Shown: piece by piece, positions 6,019-13,944 of the stretch
How positions within the stretch are numbered: position 1 is the first letter of the stretch
Layout of the letters: the number at the start of each line of letters is the position of its first letter
Source of the DNA: an uncultured Bacilli bacterium
GTDB taxonomy: Bacteria > Bacillota_I > Bacilli_A > RF39 > UBA660
Reading direction: 5' to 3'
Length of the DNA: 13,970 bases
Assembly: GCA_947630415.1 (NCBI GenBank)
Contig: CANRHM010000021.1
Coordinates: 1 to 13,970, forward strand
Made by a program: the position numbers and the translations under genes
Notes under the pieces: generated by a model
Databases searched by the model: none
Seen by the model: the letters and a program-made list of their open reading frames with translations, nothing else
Told to the model about the DNA's origin: nothing

Positions 6019-8715
6019 TTAAAATTTAAGATAGAAAAAGAAGGAAATGATAAAGCCTACGATCGGAAGTAAATAAACACCAATTAATAGTAGCAAATAG
6101 ATACCAAGGTAGATAAAATAAGCCATGTTTTGTAAAAACTTAAACGATAATATTTTTTCATAAAGTGGACTAAGTAATAAAGCCATTGTTATCACTAAAG
6201 TAACAAGACTAATTAGTCTTCCTGTTTTATAACTAGGAGAGGTATAAGTGAATGTAATTTCATTGGTACCACTGGTAACTTCTACTCCTAAGAAGTTATC
6301 AAATAAATCTAACACTTCACCCTTTTCACCATTCACTTCAACCACATATCCTTCATTATAGGCAATCGGTAAGAATAAGATTTGATCTTTATCACTTAAT
6401 AATTTTACTTTAATTTGGTTCTTTTCAAAAGAAAGAGTCAATCCTACTTTTTCCTTTTGAATAAAGTCTTCGTATTTTTCTAAATCCATCATTCCTACTT
6501 CGACGACATCCAAATAGGTGGATTTATTGAACTCAATGCGAATCTTTACTTCTTCATCTTCAAAGATACCTAAATCTAATAACCCATTATCGATTTCTTC
6601 TGGATAATATCCACGGTACAGTTTTCCATTTAAATAGATGTTCATACTCTCTAAAATTTCTTTGTTTTTAGAATTGTCAACAGAAAGTAATAACTCTAAG
6701 TAAAGATTCTTTCTTCCCTCAACGGAAACAGTTTTCTCTAGATAAGCAATCCGTTCATCTTTACGAATTTGGTACCGGTAAAAAGGATCTTCCTCTTCTT
6801 CTCTATATTTAAGCAAATTCTTTCTTTGCCATAGACCTTCATCTACCATAAAAATATCTTCATCACTTCCGGTAATGGCTTTATAGATGACATTTTGAAC
6901 TTCAAAAGCATTGGCTAGATCCATAATCTCTTTATTTTGTTTTACGAAGTAACCATACGGAATACTTTGATTATGTTCATATAACTGAATCGACCCAAAA
7001 GTATCAACATAATGATAGTAAGGACTATTATAATCATCTTTACTGATCAAGTATTGATTAGCAAGAAGGGCATCCGAGAAAAGACTTCCTCCAATTGAAT
7101 AGGTTTTTACCCAATAGGAAGAGTATCCTAATTTCTTTAAGGTCTCCATATTACTTTTATCGGTAAGCGATGTAAAATGGTCTAGGGTATGATATCTTGT
7201 TACCATACCATTATTCATGACTAATTTTGGATACAAATCTTTAACGCGTTTGTAGTCCCCTTCGGTATAGGAGGCACCCATTAATTCCATATCTTCATAG
7301 ACATTAGTTAGGGCTTCTTGTTTGTAATCGATTCCAAAATAGAGGAAAGAACAACAAATAATATCCACTAAAACCATAATCCAAATAAAGATAAAAGCGG
7401 TTCCACTATAATTAAAATGATTGAACCATAGAATTAAAACTACACCTAAAGAAACAAGTGCCATCATGATTAATAAAATGGTGGCAACAGAAGTATCTTT
7501 ACCAAGGGAAATACCAAATATTTTTTCTTGTAAATACGAATAGTTAAAGACGGTTAATAAAATATTAGCAAGTGAAACAATAAACGTAATCAAACTTGAC
7601 CAAAGTATTTTTTCTTTTGGAAAAGCTTCCCTCTTCGCTACTTTTGTGAAGTAATAAAGAGAGGCTAACATCATCAAGAACAACATACAGAATTCCGTTC
7701 GTAAAGGGAAAAAGGCATAAGAACCTAAATGCCACATCTTATTGACCGGTTCTATAAAGATAGGTATTCCTAAAAGGATAAAAATAATACCAAAGAACTT
7801 AAGGACTTTTTGATGTTCTTCTTTTCCTCTTGCTTTTACAAAAAGAAGAATCGTTCCTACTAAATAGAAGGAAGCAGTCATAAAGAAACAAAGTTTATCG
7901 TTTAAAGGTCCAAATTTAGAATTTAATAACGTAGAAAGATTAAAGCCTACTCTAGAAGAAACAGATAATTCTTTCATGGCCGGTAAGAAGATGAACGACG
8001 ATAATAAAATAGAAAGAATCGTCGATAAACCCAGACTAAGAATCGCTTTCTTCCTCGTTTCTTTTTCTCTAAAACAGTATAAATAAATAAGCGAAGAAAA
8101 GAAGATAAAGAACAATAGCAGTCCTCCTAGATAAAAGGAGAAGATAAAACAAAGCGTCAACATCACTATATAAAGGGTTGGCTTTTCTAAGTTTAAAAGA
8201 CGAATTAGTCCCATTAATAATAAAGGGAATAAATAGACAATATCAATCCAAGAAGTGATTTGATAAAGCATTAATTGGTATCCTGAGAAAGCATACAAAA
8301 TAGCAAGAAATACACTTAAATACGATGGTGCTTTTTTAAAATAAGTACGGATAAAATAAAGACTGGTTAGACTCGATAGCAACACTTTCACGGCAATTAA
8401 AATGGAAATCGCCAAATAAATATCACTTCGATCAAATAACAAGATAAGAAAACTTACAGGACTTGATAAATAATAAGCGAATATCCCTAAAAAGTTAATT
8501 CCTCCACTCGTGGTAAAGTCGATAAATAAAGAACTATTTCCACGGAACGCATCATAAAAGTGATAATAAAAGGCACATACTTGATCGTGCATATCGCCCC
8601 AAATAAGAGAATTATTTCCAAAAGGATAAATCCCTTTTACTAAAAAGAGCACACTAAAAAGGAGTAAAACAATTCCTCCTGTAATGACATAAGGTTTTAT
8701 TTTAGACCACTTCAT
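6019..8715 (-). CDS. yfhO: YfhO-family multi-pass membrane protein, probable GT-C glycosyltransferase
   Basis: The protein has 898 residues from ATG 8715, chosen because AGGTGA lies 5 bases before it; an in-frame GTG (8724) directly abuts the recO stop but has poor spacing. The layout is typical of YfhO: a first membrane helix (about 9-27), an outer loop with WGDMHDQ (39-45) whose acidic residues sit where GT-C enzymes keep their catalytic Asp, a dozen or so further helices to about residue 460, a soluble extracytoplasmic part to about 830, then C-terminal helices. In Bacillus subtilis, YfhO is linked to adding sugar to lipoteichoic acid from a lipid-linked donor made by CsbB. No CsbB- or GtcA-like partner is present here, so the acceptor is unknown. 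It is the last gene of the operon, translationally close to recO. Confidence 0.85.
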   Translation of the reverse strand: MKWSKIKPYVITGGIVLLLFSVLFLVKGIYPFGNNSLIWGDMHDQVCAFYYHFYDAFRGNSSLFIDFTTSGGINFLGIFAYYLSSPVSFLILLFDRSDIYLAISILIAVKVLLSSLTSLYFIRTYFKKAPSYLSVFLAILYAFSGYQLMLYQITSWIDIVYLFPLLLMGLIRLLNLEKPTLYIVMLTLCFIFSFYLGGLLLFFIFFSSLIYLYCFREKETRKKAILSLGLSTILSILLSSFIFLPAMKELSVSSRVGFNLSTLLNSKFGPLNDKLCFFMTASFYLVGTILLFVKARGKEEHQKVLKFFGIIFILLGIPIFIEPVNKMWHLGSYAFFPLRTEFCMLFLMMLASLYYFTKVAKREAFPKEKILWSSLITFIVSLANILLTVFNYSYLQEKIFGISLGKDTSVATILLIMMALVSLGVVLILWFNHFNYSGTAFIFIWIMVLVDIICCSFLYFGIDYKQEALTNVYEDMELMGASYTEGDYKRVKDLYPKLVMNNGMVTRYHTLDHFTSLTDKSNMETLKKLGYSSYWVKTYSIGGSLFSDALLANQYLISKDDYNSPYYHYVDTFGSIQLYEHNQSIPYGYFVKQNKEIMDLANAFEVQNVIYKAITGSDEDIFMVDEGLWQRKNLLKYREEEEDPFYRYQIRKDERIAYLEKTVSVEGRKNLYLELLLSVDNSKNKEILESMNIYLNGKLYRGYYPEEIDNGLLDLGIFEDEEVKIRIEFNKSTYLDVVEVGMMDLEKYEDFIQKEKVGLTLSFEKNQIKVKLLSDKDQILFLPIAYNEGYVVEVNGEKGEVLDLFDNFLGVEVTSGTNEITFTYTSPSYKTGRLISLVTLVITMALLLSPLYEKILSFKFLQNMAYFIYLGIYLLLLIGVYLLPIVGFIISFFFYLKF

Positions 8716-8724
8716 AGACTTCAC

Positions 8725-9462
8725 CTATCCTAGTTTCTTTAAATTATTTAAGAATTGTTTACTTCTTAAATAAAGTCCCGTATATTGATCGTAATATAAG
8801 TCGATAAATTCTTCGATTTCTTTTTGCACCGACTCACTTACTGATAAAGAAGTAAGTTTAGAAAGATCGACATAAAAGAACAAGCGCATCAATTTAATCA
8901 TTTTGTCGCTATAGATTTTCTCGTTCTGGTAGCAATTTGCACAAATGTAGCCTCCGTTATCGACACTGATGGTTTTGATGTTCTTGGTGCTACCACAGAG
9001 ATTACAAGCGTCTACATTCGGTTGCACTCCTAAAAGAGCAAGAAATTTTAATTCGACAATAGACGTTAATAAACTAGGAGAAAGACCTTCATCCATTCTT
9101 TTTAAAGCTTCAATTAAAATGGGATAGACTAAATCTTCATCGGTTTGCTTTAAAACTTGTTCAGATAAATCCATAAGATAGGTTGCATAACTGATATTAG
9201 TGATATCACTTAAAATGTTTTTAAAAGGAGATAGCACATCGACACAACTTAAAGTGGATAGTCCTTCTTCTTTATAATAGATATGAAAAGTGCCATACGT
9301 AAACTTGGAACTTACACTGCGAAGTTTACTTTTTAAGGAACGACATCCTTTCGATATCACATTTATTTTTCCCTTCTCTTTCGTTAAAAGAGAAAGAATT
9401 TTAGAAGATTCACTGTAATTGGTTTCACCTATTACAATGCCTTCTACTTTAATAGGATTCAT
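8725..9462 (-). CDS. recO: DNA repair protein RecO
   Basis: RecO binds single-stranded DNA and, with RecR, loads RecA at gaps in the RecF pathway in the cytoplasm. The 245-residue length is normal. The N-terminal OB-fold part (about 1-80) opens with the typical VEGIVIGETNYSESSKIL...LLTKEKGK pattern, followed by a helical part. A four-cysteine zinc site is intact (CNLC at 153-156 and CANC at 174-177). ATG 9462 follows the yqzL stop by four bases, with GAAGTGAT as ribosome site overlapping that stop. The order era-yqzL-recO is the standard Bacillota arrangement. Confidence 0.96.
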   Translation of the reverse strand: MNPIKVEGIVIGETNYSESSKILSLLTKEKGKINVISKGCRSLKSKLRSVSSKFTYGTFHIYYKEEGLSTLSCVDVLSPFKNILSDITNISYATYLMDLSEQVLKQTDEDLVYPILIEALKRMDEGLSPSLLTSIVELKFLALLGVQPNVDACNLCGSTKNIKTISVDNGGYICANCYQNEKIYSDKMIKLMRLFFYVDLSKLTSLSVSESVQKEIEEFIDLYYDQYTGLYLRSKQFLNNLKKLG

Positions 9463-9466
9463 GAAA

Positions 9467-9553
9467 TCACTTCTTTTCTCGTAGTTTCTTAGCTAATAAA
9501 TAGTAATTAATATTTCCAGTTCTTTGGAATAATTCCCAAATAATTTTATCCAT
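9467..9553 (-). CDS. yqzL: YqzL-family small protein
   Basis: A 28-residue protein (MDKIIWELFQRTGNINYYLL followed by AKKLREKK) fills most of the gap between era and recO. Its W-x-x-F-x-x-TG-x-I-x-x-YLL pattern and location match YqzL, which in Bacillus lies at the same place and is somewhat longer (about 47 residues as I remember). ATG 9553 is preceded by GAGGTGAAATC, a good ribosome site, and the TGA stop is embedded in the recO ribosome site, so the two are probably translationally coupled. No function is established for the family. The gene is easy to miss because of its size. Confidence 0.85.
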   Translation of the reverse strand: MDKIIWELFQRTGNINYYLLAKKLREKK

Positions 9554-9594
9554 GATTTCACCTCTATTTTTATTTTGAGGGAAATCGTTTATTT

Positions 9595-10476
9595 TTATTC
9601 TTCTTTTAAACCAAACTCTTGTAAATAATTTTCTTTATCACGCCAATTTTCAATCGTTTTGACATACGTTTTTAAAAAGACTTTTTTACCTAAGTATTCT
9701 TCTAAATCGATTCTTGCTTCGGTACCAATCTCTTTTAACATGCTGCCTTGTTTTCCAATAATAATTTTTTTTAAGTTATCACGGTCCACAATAATAACGA
9801 CTCCAATTTCGATATAGTCTTCCTTATCTTCGTAAGACTCCACCATACAAGTCACCGCATGAGGTACTTCTTTATGCGTAAGACGAAGGACTTTTTCACG
9901 AACAATTTCACTGATATAGAAATAGTTCGAAATATTCGTAATGACATCGTCTTCATAGATTTTCTCATCACTCGATAAATACTTTTGAACAACTTTAATG
10001 ATTTCTTTGACGTTATCGCCTTTTAAAGCCGAAATCGGAATAATATCTTCAAACGGATATAAATCTTTATATTCGTTAATTAAAGGAAGTAAATTTTCTT
10101 TCTTTATTCGGTCTACTTTATTTAAAAGTAAAATCACTTTCGCGTTACTTTCTTTTAAACGATTTAAGATGAATTGATCTCCTTTTCCAAAGCCACTTTC
10201 AACATCGATTAAAAATAAAACAACATCGACTTCTTGAACACTTTGATACGCTTTTTTATTTAAAAGAGTTCCTAATTTATGCACCGGTTTATGAATACCA
10301 GGTGTATCGATAAAAACAATTTGACACTCGTCATCCGTATAAATACCTTGAATACTATTTCTAGTCGTTTGAGCCTTATCAGAAGTAATCGCAATCTTGC
10401 TTTCTAAAAGAGCATTTAACAAGGTACTTTTTCCTACATTAGGACGTCCTACTAAACTAACAAATCCACTTCTCAT
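9595..10476 (-). CDS. era: GTPase Era
   Basis: Era is an essential GTPase that binds the 3' end of 16S rRNA and assists assembly of the small ribosomal subunit. The 293-residue length is typical. G1 GRPNVGKS (10-17), the TTR switch (37-39), G3 DTPG (57-60), G4 NKVD (119-122) and G5 SAL (149-151) are all intact. The C-terminal KH domain carries its RNA-binding GKQG loop (241-244). ATG 10476 overlaps the cdd stop (ATGA), with GAGGAT about six bases upstream inside cdd, so it is coupled to cdd. Confidence 0.98.
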   Translation of the reverse strand: MRSGFVSLVGRPNVGKSTLLNALLESKIAITSDKAQTTRNSIQGIYTDDECQIVFIDTPGIHKPVHKLGTLLNKKAYQSVQEVDVVLFLIDVESGFGKGDQFILNRLKESNAKVILLLNKVDRIKKENLLPLINEYKDLYPFEDIIPISALKGDNVKEIIKVVQKYLSSDEKIYEDDVITNISNYFYISEIVREKVLRLTHKEVPHAVTCMVESYEDKEDYIEIGVVIIVDRDNLKKIIIGKQGSMLKEIGTEARIDLEEYLGKKVFLKTYVKTIENWRDKENYLQEFGLKEE

Positions 10477-10865
10477 TTTAAATCCTCACTTAGAAATGGA
10501 TAAGGGCACAACTCTTTGATGGTCAAATGTTTTTCAAGACCTGTACTACTATATAAAATAACTTCCTTATCTTCTTCAAAAAACTCAACGAGCACTTGTC
10601 TACAAAGAAAACAAGGCGTACTAATTTGATCTTTATCAATCATGACATAAAGTTTTTCAAAATCCCCTTTACGGTACCCTTCTGAAACAGCTTTAGCGAT
10701 GGCTACTCTTTCTGCACAAATGGTGGCTCCGTAACTAGCATTTTCAATGTTTACTCCGGTATAGCTTGTCCCATCTTTCATGAACACTAGACTTGCTACT
10801 CTAAAGTTAGAGTAAGGGGCATAACTTTTCTCTAATAAATTTTTTAATTCTTCTAATCTTTCCAT
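10473..10865 (-). CDS. cdd: Cytidine deaminase
   Basis: The enzyme deaminates cytidine and deoxycytidine to the uridine forms in pyrimidine salvage. The 130-residue length from ATG 10865 is that of the small homotetrameric class, and the zinc site is of its three-cysteine type: CAE (50-52, with Glu as the proton shuttle) and PCFLC (84-88). FRVASLV and NIENASYG are typical substrate-site motifs. A longer open frame extends 25 codons upstream to 10940 but overlaps dgkA; AGGAGAATTT directly before ATG 10865 fixes the start. It overlaps era by four bases. Confidence 0.96.
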   Translation of the reverse strand: MERLEELKNLLEKSYAPYSNFRVASLVFMKDGTSYTGVNIENASYGATICAERVAIAKAVSEGYRKGDFEKLYVMIDKDQISTPCFLCRQVLVEFFEEDKEVILYSSTGLEKHLTIKELCPYPFLSEDLK

Positions 10866-10873
10866 AAATTCTC

Positions 10874-11293
10874 CTAAAACAACATCAATATTTTGGGAAT
10901 AAAGATGATACAACCTCCCACAAAAGCGGTAATAGAACAAAGTAACGTCGCCGTGGAAGCGGTATCTTTGGCAATTCGTGCTAGTGGATGTATCTGAGGC
11001 ATAGCAAGGTCAATCGTTGCTTCAATCGCTGTATTAATCATCTCACTGGCGGCGGTCATTCCGATTACTAAAATGCAAAACAACCATTCCATCGTCGATA
11101 AATTAAAATAAAAACCCGCAATAATCACTAATATAGCGGCTACCACAATGATAATCATATTGTGTTCTTCTCTTACCGCGTAAACAAATCCATCAATAGC
11201 ATGAAAGAAACTCTTTTTATAACGCACCATCGGCGTTCCGGTATCTTTAATACGTATTATTTTTCTTTTTCTAAAGCGATCGAGTAATCCCAT
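10874..11293 (-). CDS. dgkA: Undecaprenol/diacylglycerol kinase, DgkA family
   Basis: This small membrane kinase phosphorylates a lipid alcohol; in Gram-positive bacteria the substrate is chiefly undecaprenol, feeding the carrier lipid used for cell-wall synthesis. The 139-residue protein has three hydrophobic helices (about 46-63, 70-88 and 113-137) and the family residues REEHN (41-45), SEMINTAIEATID (83-95, with E84, N87, E91) and AKDTAS (108-113). The start at 11293 overlaps ybeY by 23 bases, with AGGAGG about 12 bases upstream, a rather long spacing. ATG 11230 would give a more usual length of 118 residues but has a weak ribosome site, so the start is uncertain. Confidence 0.92.
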   Translation of the reverse strand: MGLLDRFRKRKIIRIKDTGTPMVRYKKSFFHAIDGFVYAVREEHNMIIIVVAAILVIIAGFYFNLSTMEWLFCILVIGMTAASEMINTAIEATIDLAMPQIHPLARIAKDTASTATLLCSITAFVGGCIIFIPKILMLF

Positions 11294-11723
11294 ATTTTGA
11301 TAATACCTCCTCTTGTTTTTGAAACATCACTTCTTCATCCTTTTTCTCTTCGTGATTATAGCCTAGTAAATGAAGTAAGCCATGAACGGCTAAAAAAGAA
11401 ATCTCGCGTTTGAAGGAATGCCCATAACTTTCTGCTTGTTCTCTTGCTTTATCGACGGAAATATAGATATCTCCTAGAATCCGTACTTCCATTTGAATAT
11501 CTAAATTATCTTCTAAAGCAAAACTAATGACATCGGTTTCTCTATCGATACCACGATACGCCTTATTAATCTCATGTATTTTTTTATTATCAACTAAAAT
11601 CACATTACACTCGGATTTCTTTACTTTCTCTAATTTTAAAGCGTATTTTAATATCTTTTTTAAATCTTTTTCGACTTTTGAAAAATCTTCACTTGTTTCA
11701 TTAAACACATATATTCGGTTCAT
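11271..11723 (-). CDS. ybeY: Endoribonuclease YbeY (rRNA maturation)
   Basis: YbeY is a zinc-dependent single-strand endoribonuclease that takes part in 16S rRNA 3'-end maturation and ribosome quality control. The 150-residue length fits the family. The signature H-G-x-x-H-x-x-G-x-x-H is exact (H114, H118 and H124 in HGLLHLLGYNH), and R-x-TDVISF (61-68) and LGDIYIS (83-89) are present. ATG 11723 shares one base with the stop of the VanZ-family gene (TAATG), with GGTGG five bases before it. Confidence 0.97.
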   Translation of the reverse strand: MNRIYVFNETSEDFSKVEKDLKKILKYALKLEKVKKSECNVILVDNKKIHEINKAYRGIDRETDVISFALEDNLDIQMEVRILGDIYISVDKAREQAESYGHSFKREISFLAVHGLLHLLGYNHEEKKDEEVMFQKQEEVLSKYGITRSL

Positions 11724-12349
11724 TATACCACCATCCTATAAATATAAACCATAAATACCACAATGATTACGATTGCTACACAGTTTAAAAAACTTTCTTT
11801 TTTCATGACTTCTGGTAACCTAGAACGAATCTTATTTAACACATAATAACTCAAATATCCAAGAAGACCTCCTAGAATATTTAAAAGAATATCATCAATA
11901 TCAAAAATACGTCCAATGAGGTGTTGAGTAACTTCAATAACCATCGATGTAAGCATCGTTATAAGAAGTAATAAATACGGTTTATCTAGTTTTAAATAAT
12001 AAGACGTAAAAAAGCCAAAGGGAACAAAAAGAAGTAAATTCCCTACGACTTGTTTATAGAATAGCCTACTTCCAAAGGAATACCTAAAGATTTCTCTAAA
12101 CGGAATAAAATTACTTCCTTCTTTAAAATTCGAAACATCTTGAAAAGTCACTACTTGGAAGAGACATAATATATAAATTAAAAAGAATAAAGCCAAAAGT
12201 TCACGATAGAGAACGAATGGTTTTTTATTCTTTACTAGATATATAGTACGAAGTATTGAAAGGGTTAAGGTTGTGACTAAAATCATGGGCCAAGTATAAG
12301 AAACAATTCCACGAATCGTATAATTTAACTGATTAATGGATTGCATCAT
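11723..12349 (-). CDS. VanZ-family membrane protein
   Basis: The 208-residue protein carries the VanZ-like pattern: NFIPF (80-84), GNLLLFVPFG (103-112), IEVTQ (138-142), GRIFDIDDI (146-154) and NILGG (157-161), with about five or six hydrophobic helices and an additional C-terminal one (about 188-206). VanZ of enterococcal Tn1546 gives low-level teicoplanin resistance, but most chromosomal relatives have no known role, so resistance should not be read from this hit. Two adjacent ATG codons (12349, 12346) follow AGAGGCG. It lies exactly where phoH and pgpH occur in Bacillus, between yqfD and ybeY, and is fused into the operon by tight spacing on both sides. Confidence 0.88.
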   Translation of the reverse strand: MMQSINQLNYTIRGIVSYTWPMILVTTLTLSILRTIYLVKNKKPFVLYRELLALFFLIYILCLFQVVTFQDVSNFKEGSNFIPFREIFRYSFGSRLFYKQVVGNLLLFVPFGFFTSYYLKLDKPYLLLLITMLTSMVIEVTQHLIGRIFDIDDILLNILGGLLGYLSYYVLNKIRSRLPEVMKKESFLNCVAIVIIVVFMVYIYRMVV

Positions 12350-12360
12350 ACTTTTCGCCT

Positions 12361-13530
12361 CTATTCTTTTTTATCTTTATTCATATCAGTTGGGGTAATT
12401 TTTTGATATGCGGTAATGTCTTCCTCCACCTTTAAAAATACTTCTACTATTATTTTACTATCTTCTTCTGTAATTTTCAAATCTTTTTGAAAGAGGATAC
12501 GATCGTTTTTACCTAAACTGGATAAAAGTTTTTCACTAGCTCTCTTTTTAGCTTCTTCAACAGCCTCTTCTTTGATATAATGTTGATCAATTACCTCGAG
12601 TTCTTCTTCTGTTACCCAATCGATGGATAAAGGGAATAAACTGTTCTTAATTAATGCTTTTTCTTCCCTCTTTTTATCTTTATACGGTTTAAAATCAAAA
12701 AGAGAAAAATGATGATTTAAAAAGGTAATTCCTAGTAATTGTTTTTTATTCCCTGTCTTTTTCTCTTCGTGATAACTTAATGGCATGGAAACCGTTACTT
12801 TGTACCACGTCTCTGCCATGACTGTTCCAGTAGATGCTACATATTCTTTTACTTCTTCTTTATTGTGAATCGCCCCTGTAATTAAAAGATCTCCCTTTTT
12901 TACATATTGATTCTTTTTAGCCACTATTTCACCCTTAGAAGACTCAATCTTGGTAATTAATCCATCTTTCTTAGCCACAATATCTCTTATCTCTAAAGGC
13001 TCTTCTTCCTTATTTAGTTTACGTTCTTCAACTCTTACTATGTATTTAGTACCAACTCGTTCAATCTCAATCCACTCTAAAGTATCTTTATGTTTCTCTA
13101 AGATCTCTTCTCTTATTTTTTCCTTTTTCTCAAAAGAAATACAAAAATGTAATCGTTTTATACCATAATTATCTAACTCTTCATATAATAAATCTCTTAT
13201 TTCTTTTTTCGTATGAACGACTTCTACATCAAAAATAATATTGGAAAGGAACAAAAGTAAAAACAACCCCACGATTAAAGAAATAAAAAAGAACTTTTTC
13301 TTCTTTATTTCTTCTGTAACCGCCTTTATTCCTTTTATTTTAACAAGTTTAATTTCGTAAATCGTTTTGATATCTATCAAACGTTCATAATTTTTCTCAT
13401 CAACCCATACTTCTAAATAATCATTTTCTTCTTTTACTTGTAAAAACTCTAAATGCATTTTTACTAACGATAAGAAAAAACGATGAGGATTTTTTCCTTC
13501 TATTCGCACTAAATATTTATTATTAAACAT
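12361..13530 (-). CDS. yqfD: Sporulation protein YqfD
   Basis: YqfD is a membrane protein made in the mother cell of Bacillus subtilis under sigma E and needed for normal stage IV sporulation (cortex/coat stage). The 389-residue length is close to the Bacillus protein. A soluble N-terminal domain (1-75) precedes one strong membrane helix (79-100, behind KKKK), followed by a large, presumably extracytoplasmic domain with a lysine/glutamate-rich coiled-coil-like end. The pattern of a membrane helix followed by FDVEV and later VAKKDGLITKIESSKGEIVAK is typical of the family. ATG 13530 is two bases after the yqfC stop, with AGGAGG in the end of yqfC. Whether this organism still forms spores cannot be told from two genes. 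Confidence 0.9.
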   Translation of the reverse strand: MFNNKYLVRIEGKNPHRFFLSLVKMHLEFLQVKEENDYLEVWVDEKNYERLIDIKTIYEIKLVKIKGIKAVTEEIKKKKFFFISLIVGLFLLLFLSNIIFDVEVVHTKKEIRDLLYEELDNYGIKRLHFCISFEKKEKIREEILEKHKDTLEWIEIERVGTKYIVRVEERKLNKEEEPLEIRDIVAKKDGLITKIESSKGEIVAKKNQYVKKGDLLITGAIHNKEEVKEYVASTGTVMAETWYKVTVSMPLSYHEEKKTGNKKQLLGITFLNHHFSLFDFKPYKDKKREEKALIKNSLFPLSIDWVTEEELEVIDQHYIKEEAVEEAKKRASEKLLSSLGKNDRILFQKDLKITEEDSKIIVEVFLKVEEDITAYQKITPTDMNKDKKE

Positions 13531-13532
13531 AT

Positions 13533-13769
13533 TTATCCTCCTAACTCAATGGATTTAATTTTCCCCGAGATTAAGATTTCTTGATCTAATAATTTTTGAA
13601 TAGAAAGATTTTCTCCTTTTATAATCATGAGTCCTAAATCACATCTTAAAGAAATACGTGCCTCTTCTAATACTAAAACTTCTAAGTAATTAACAACATT
13701 TAATTTTTCGTTTTGATAACTAAAGTGAAAGACATTATCTATACAGTAATCTCTTATTTCTCTAAACAT
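13533..13769 (-). CDS. yqfC: Sporulation protein YqfC (YabP/YqfC family)
   Basis: YqfC is a small protein of the YabP/YqfC family that is paired with YqfD in spore-formers. The 78-residue product from ATG 13769 shows the alternating beta pattern of the family (VNYLEVLVLEEARISLRC...LMIIKGENLSI...ILISGKIKSIEL). AGGTGAG sits five bases before this ATG; an in-frame TTG at 13784 has no ribosome site. Its LGG-stop carries the Shine-Dalgarno of yqfD, so the two are coupled. It is the first gene of the operon in this window; no convincing promoter is seen in the 40 bases upstream (a TATACT lies near 13790 but would place the start of the RNA on the ribosome site and has no good -35). Confidence 0.87.
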   Translation of the reverse strand: MFREIRDYCIDNVFHFSYQNEKLNVVNYLEVLVLEEARISLRCDLGLMIIKGENLSIQKLLDQEILISGKIKSIELGG

Positions 13770-13811
13770 AGTCTCACCTATCAAAGTATATGTAAAAAAG
13801 CCTTAACTTAG

Positions 13812-13846
13812 AAAAAGAAAAAACAGTACAAGCAACATGTACTGTT
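13812..13846 (-). terminator. Rho-independent terminator upstream of yqfC
   Basis: A perfect 9-base-pair stem (AACAGTACA paired with TGTACTGTT, 13846-13838 with 13830-13822) with a 7-base loop is followed on the minus strand by T-runs (13823-13818, then 13816-13812 after one C). It would end a transcript coming from a gene to the right of the window. There is no T-run on the plus-strand side. Confidence 0.8.
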
Positions 13847-13881
13847 ATTCCTATAGTTCCTAATATTTGAAAAAATGCTAC

Positions 13882-13944
13882 TAACTAGAAAATTGTTTTC
13901 ATGATTTACGTTCATTACTTCCTTTACTTATTACATTCTAGTTA
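13882..13944. repeat. Inverted repeat in the gene-free right end, with a palindrome beside it
   Basis: TAACTAGAA (13882-13890) is exactly inverted as TTCTAGTTA (13936-13944), 45 bases apart, and the second arm overlaps a 13-base palindrome GTTAATGATTAAC (13941-13953). The stretch 13847-13970 holds no gene I can support. The repeats may mark a protein-binding site for an upstream gene, or be chance in AT-rich sequence. Confidence 0.4.

Noticed and set aside
10866..10940. 25-codon N-terminal extension of cytidine deaminase
   Set aside because: It overlaps dgkA, does not belong to the family, and a clear AGGAG precedes the inner ATG at 10865.
11527..11754. Plus-strand 75-codon frame opposite ybeY
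   Set aside because: It is the antisense shadow of the conserved ybeY gene.
11723..12349. Glycopeptide resistance by VanZ
   Set aside because: VanZ-like proteins are widespread in Bacillota without resistance and no other van genes are present here.
12950..13168. Plus-strand 72-codon frame opposite yqfD
   Set aside because: It is a shadow of yqfD with low-complexity Ser/Leu content and no ribosome site.
13808..13915. A 35-codon minus-strand frame starting MNVNHENNF behind AAAGGAAG
   Set aside because: Its second half runs through the terminator hairpin and T-run (giving a poly-Phe end), and the composition is not protein-like. Most likely chance.
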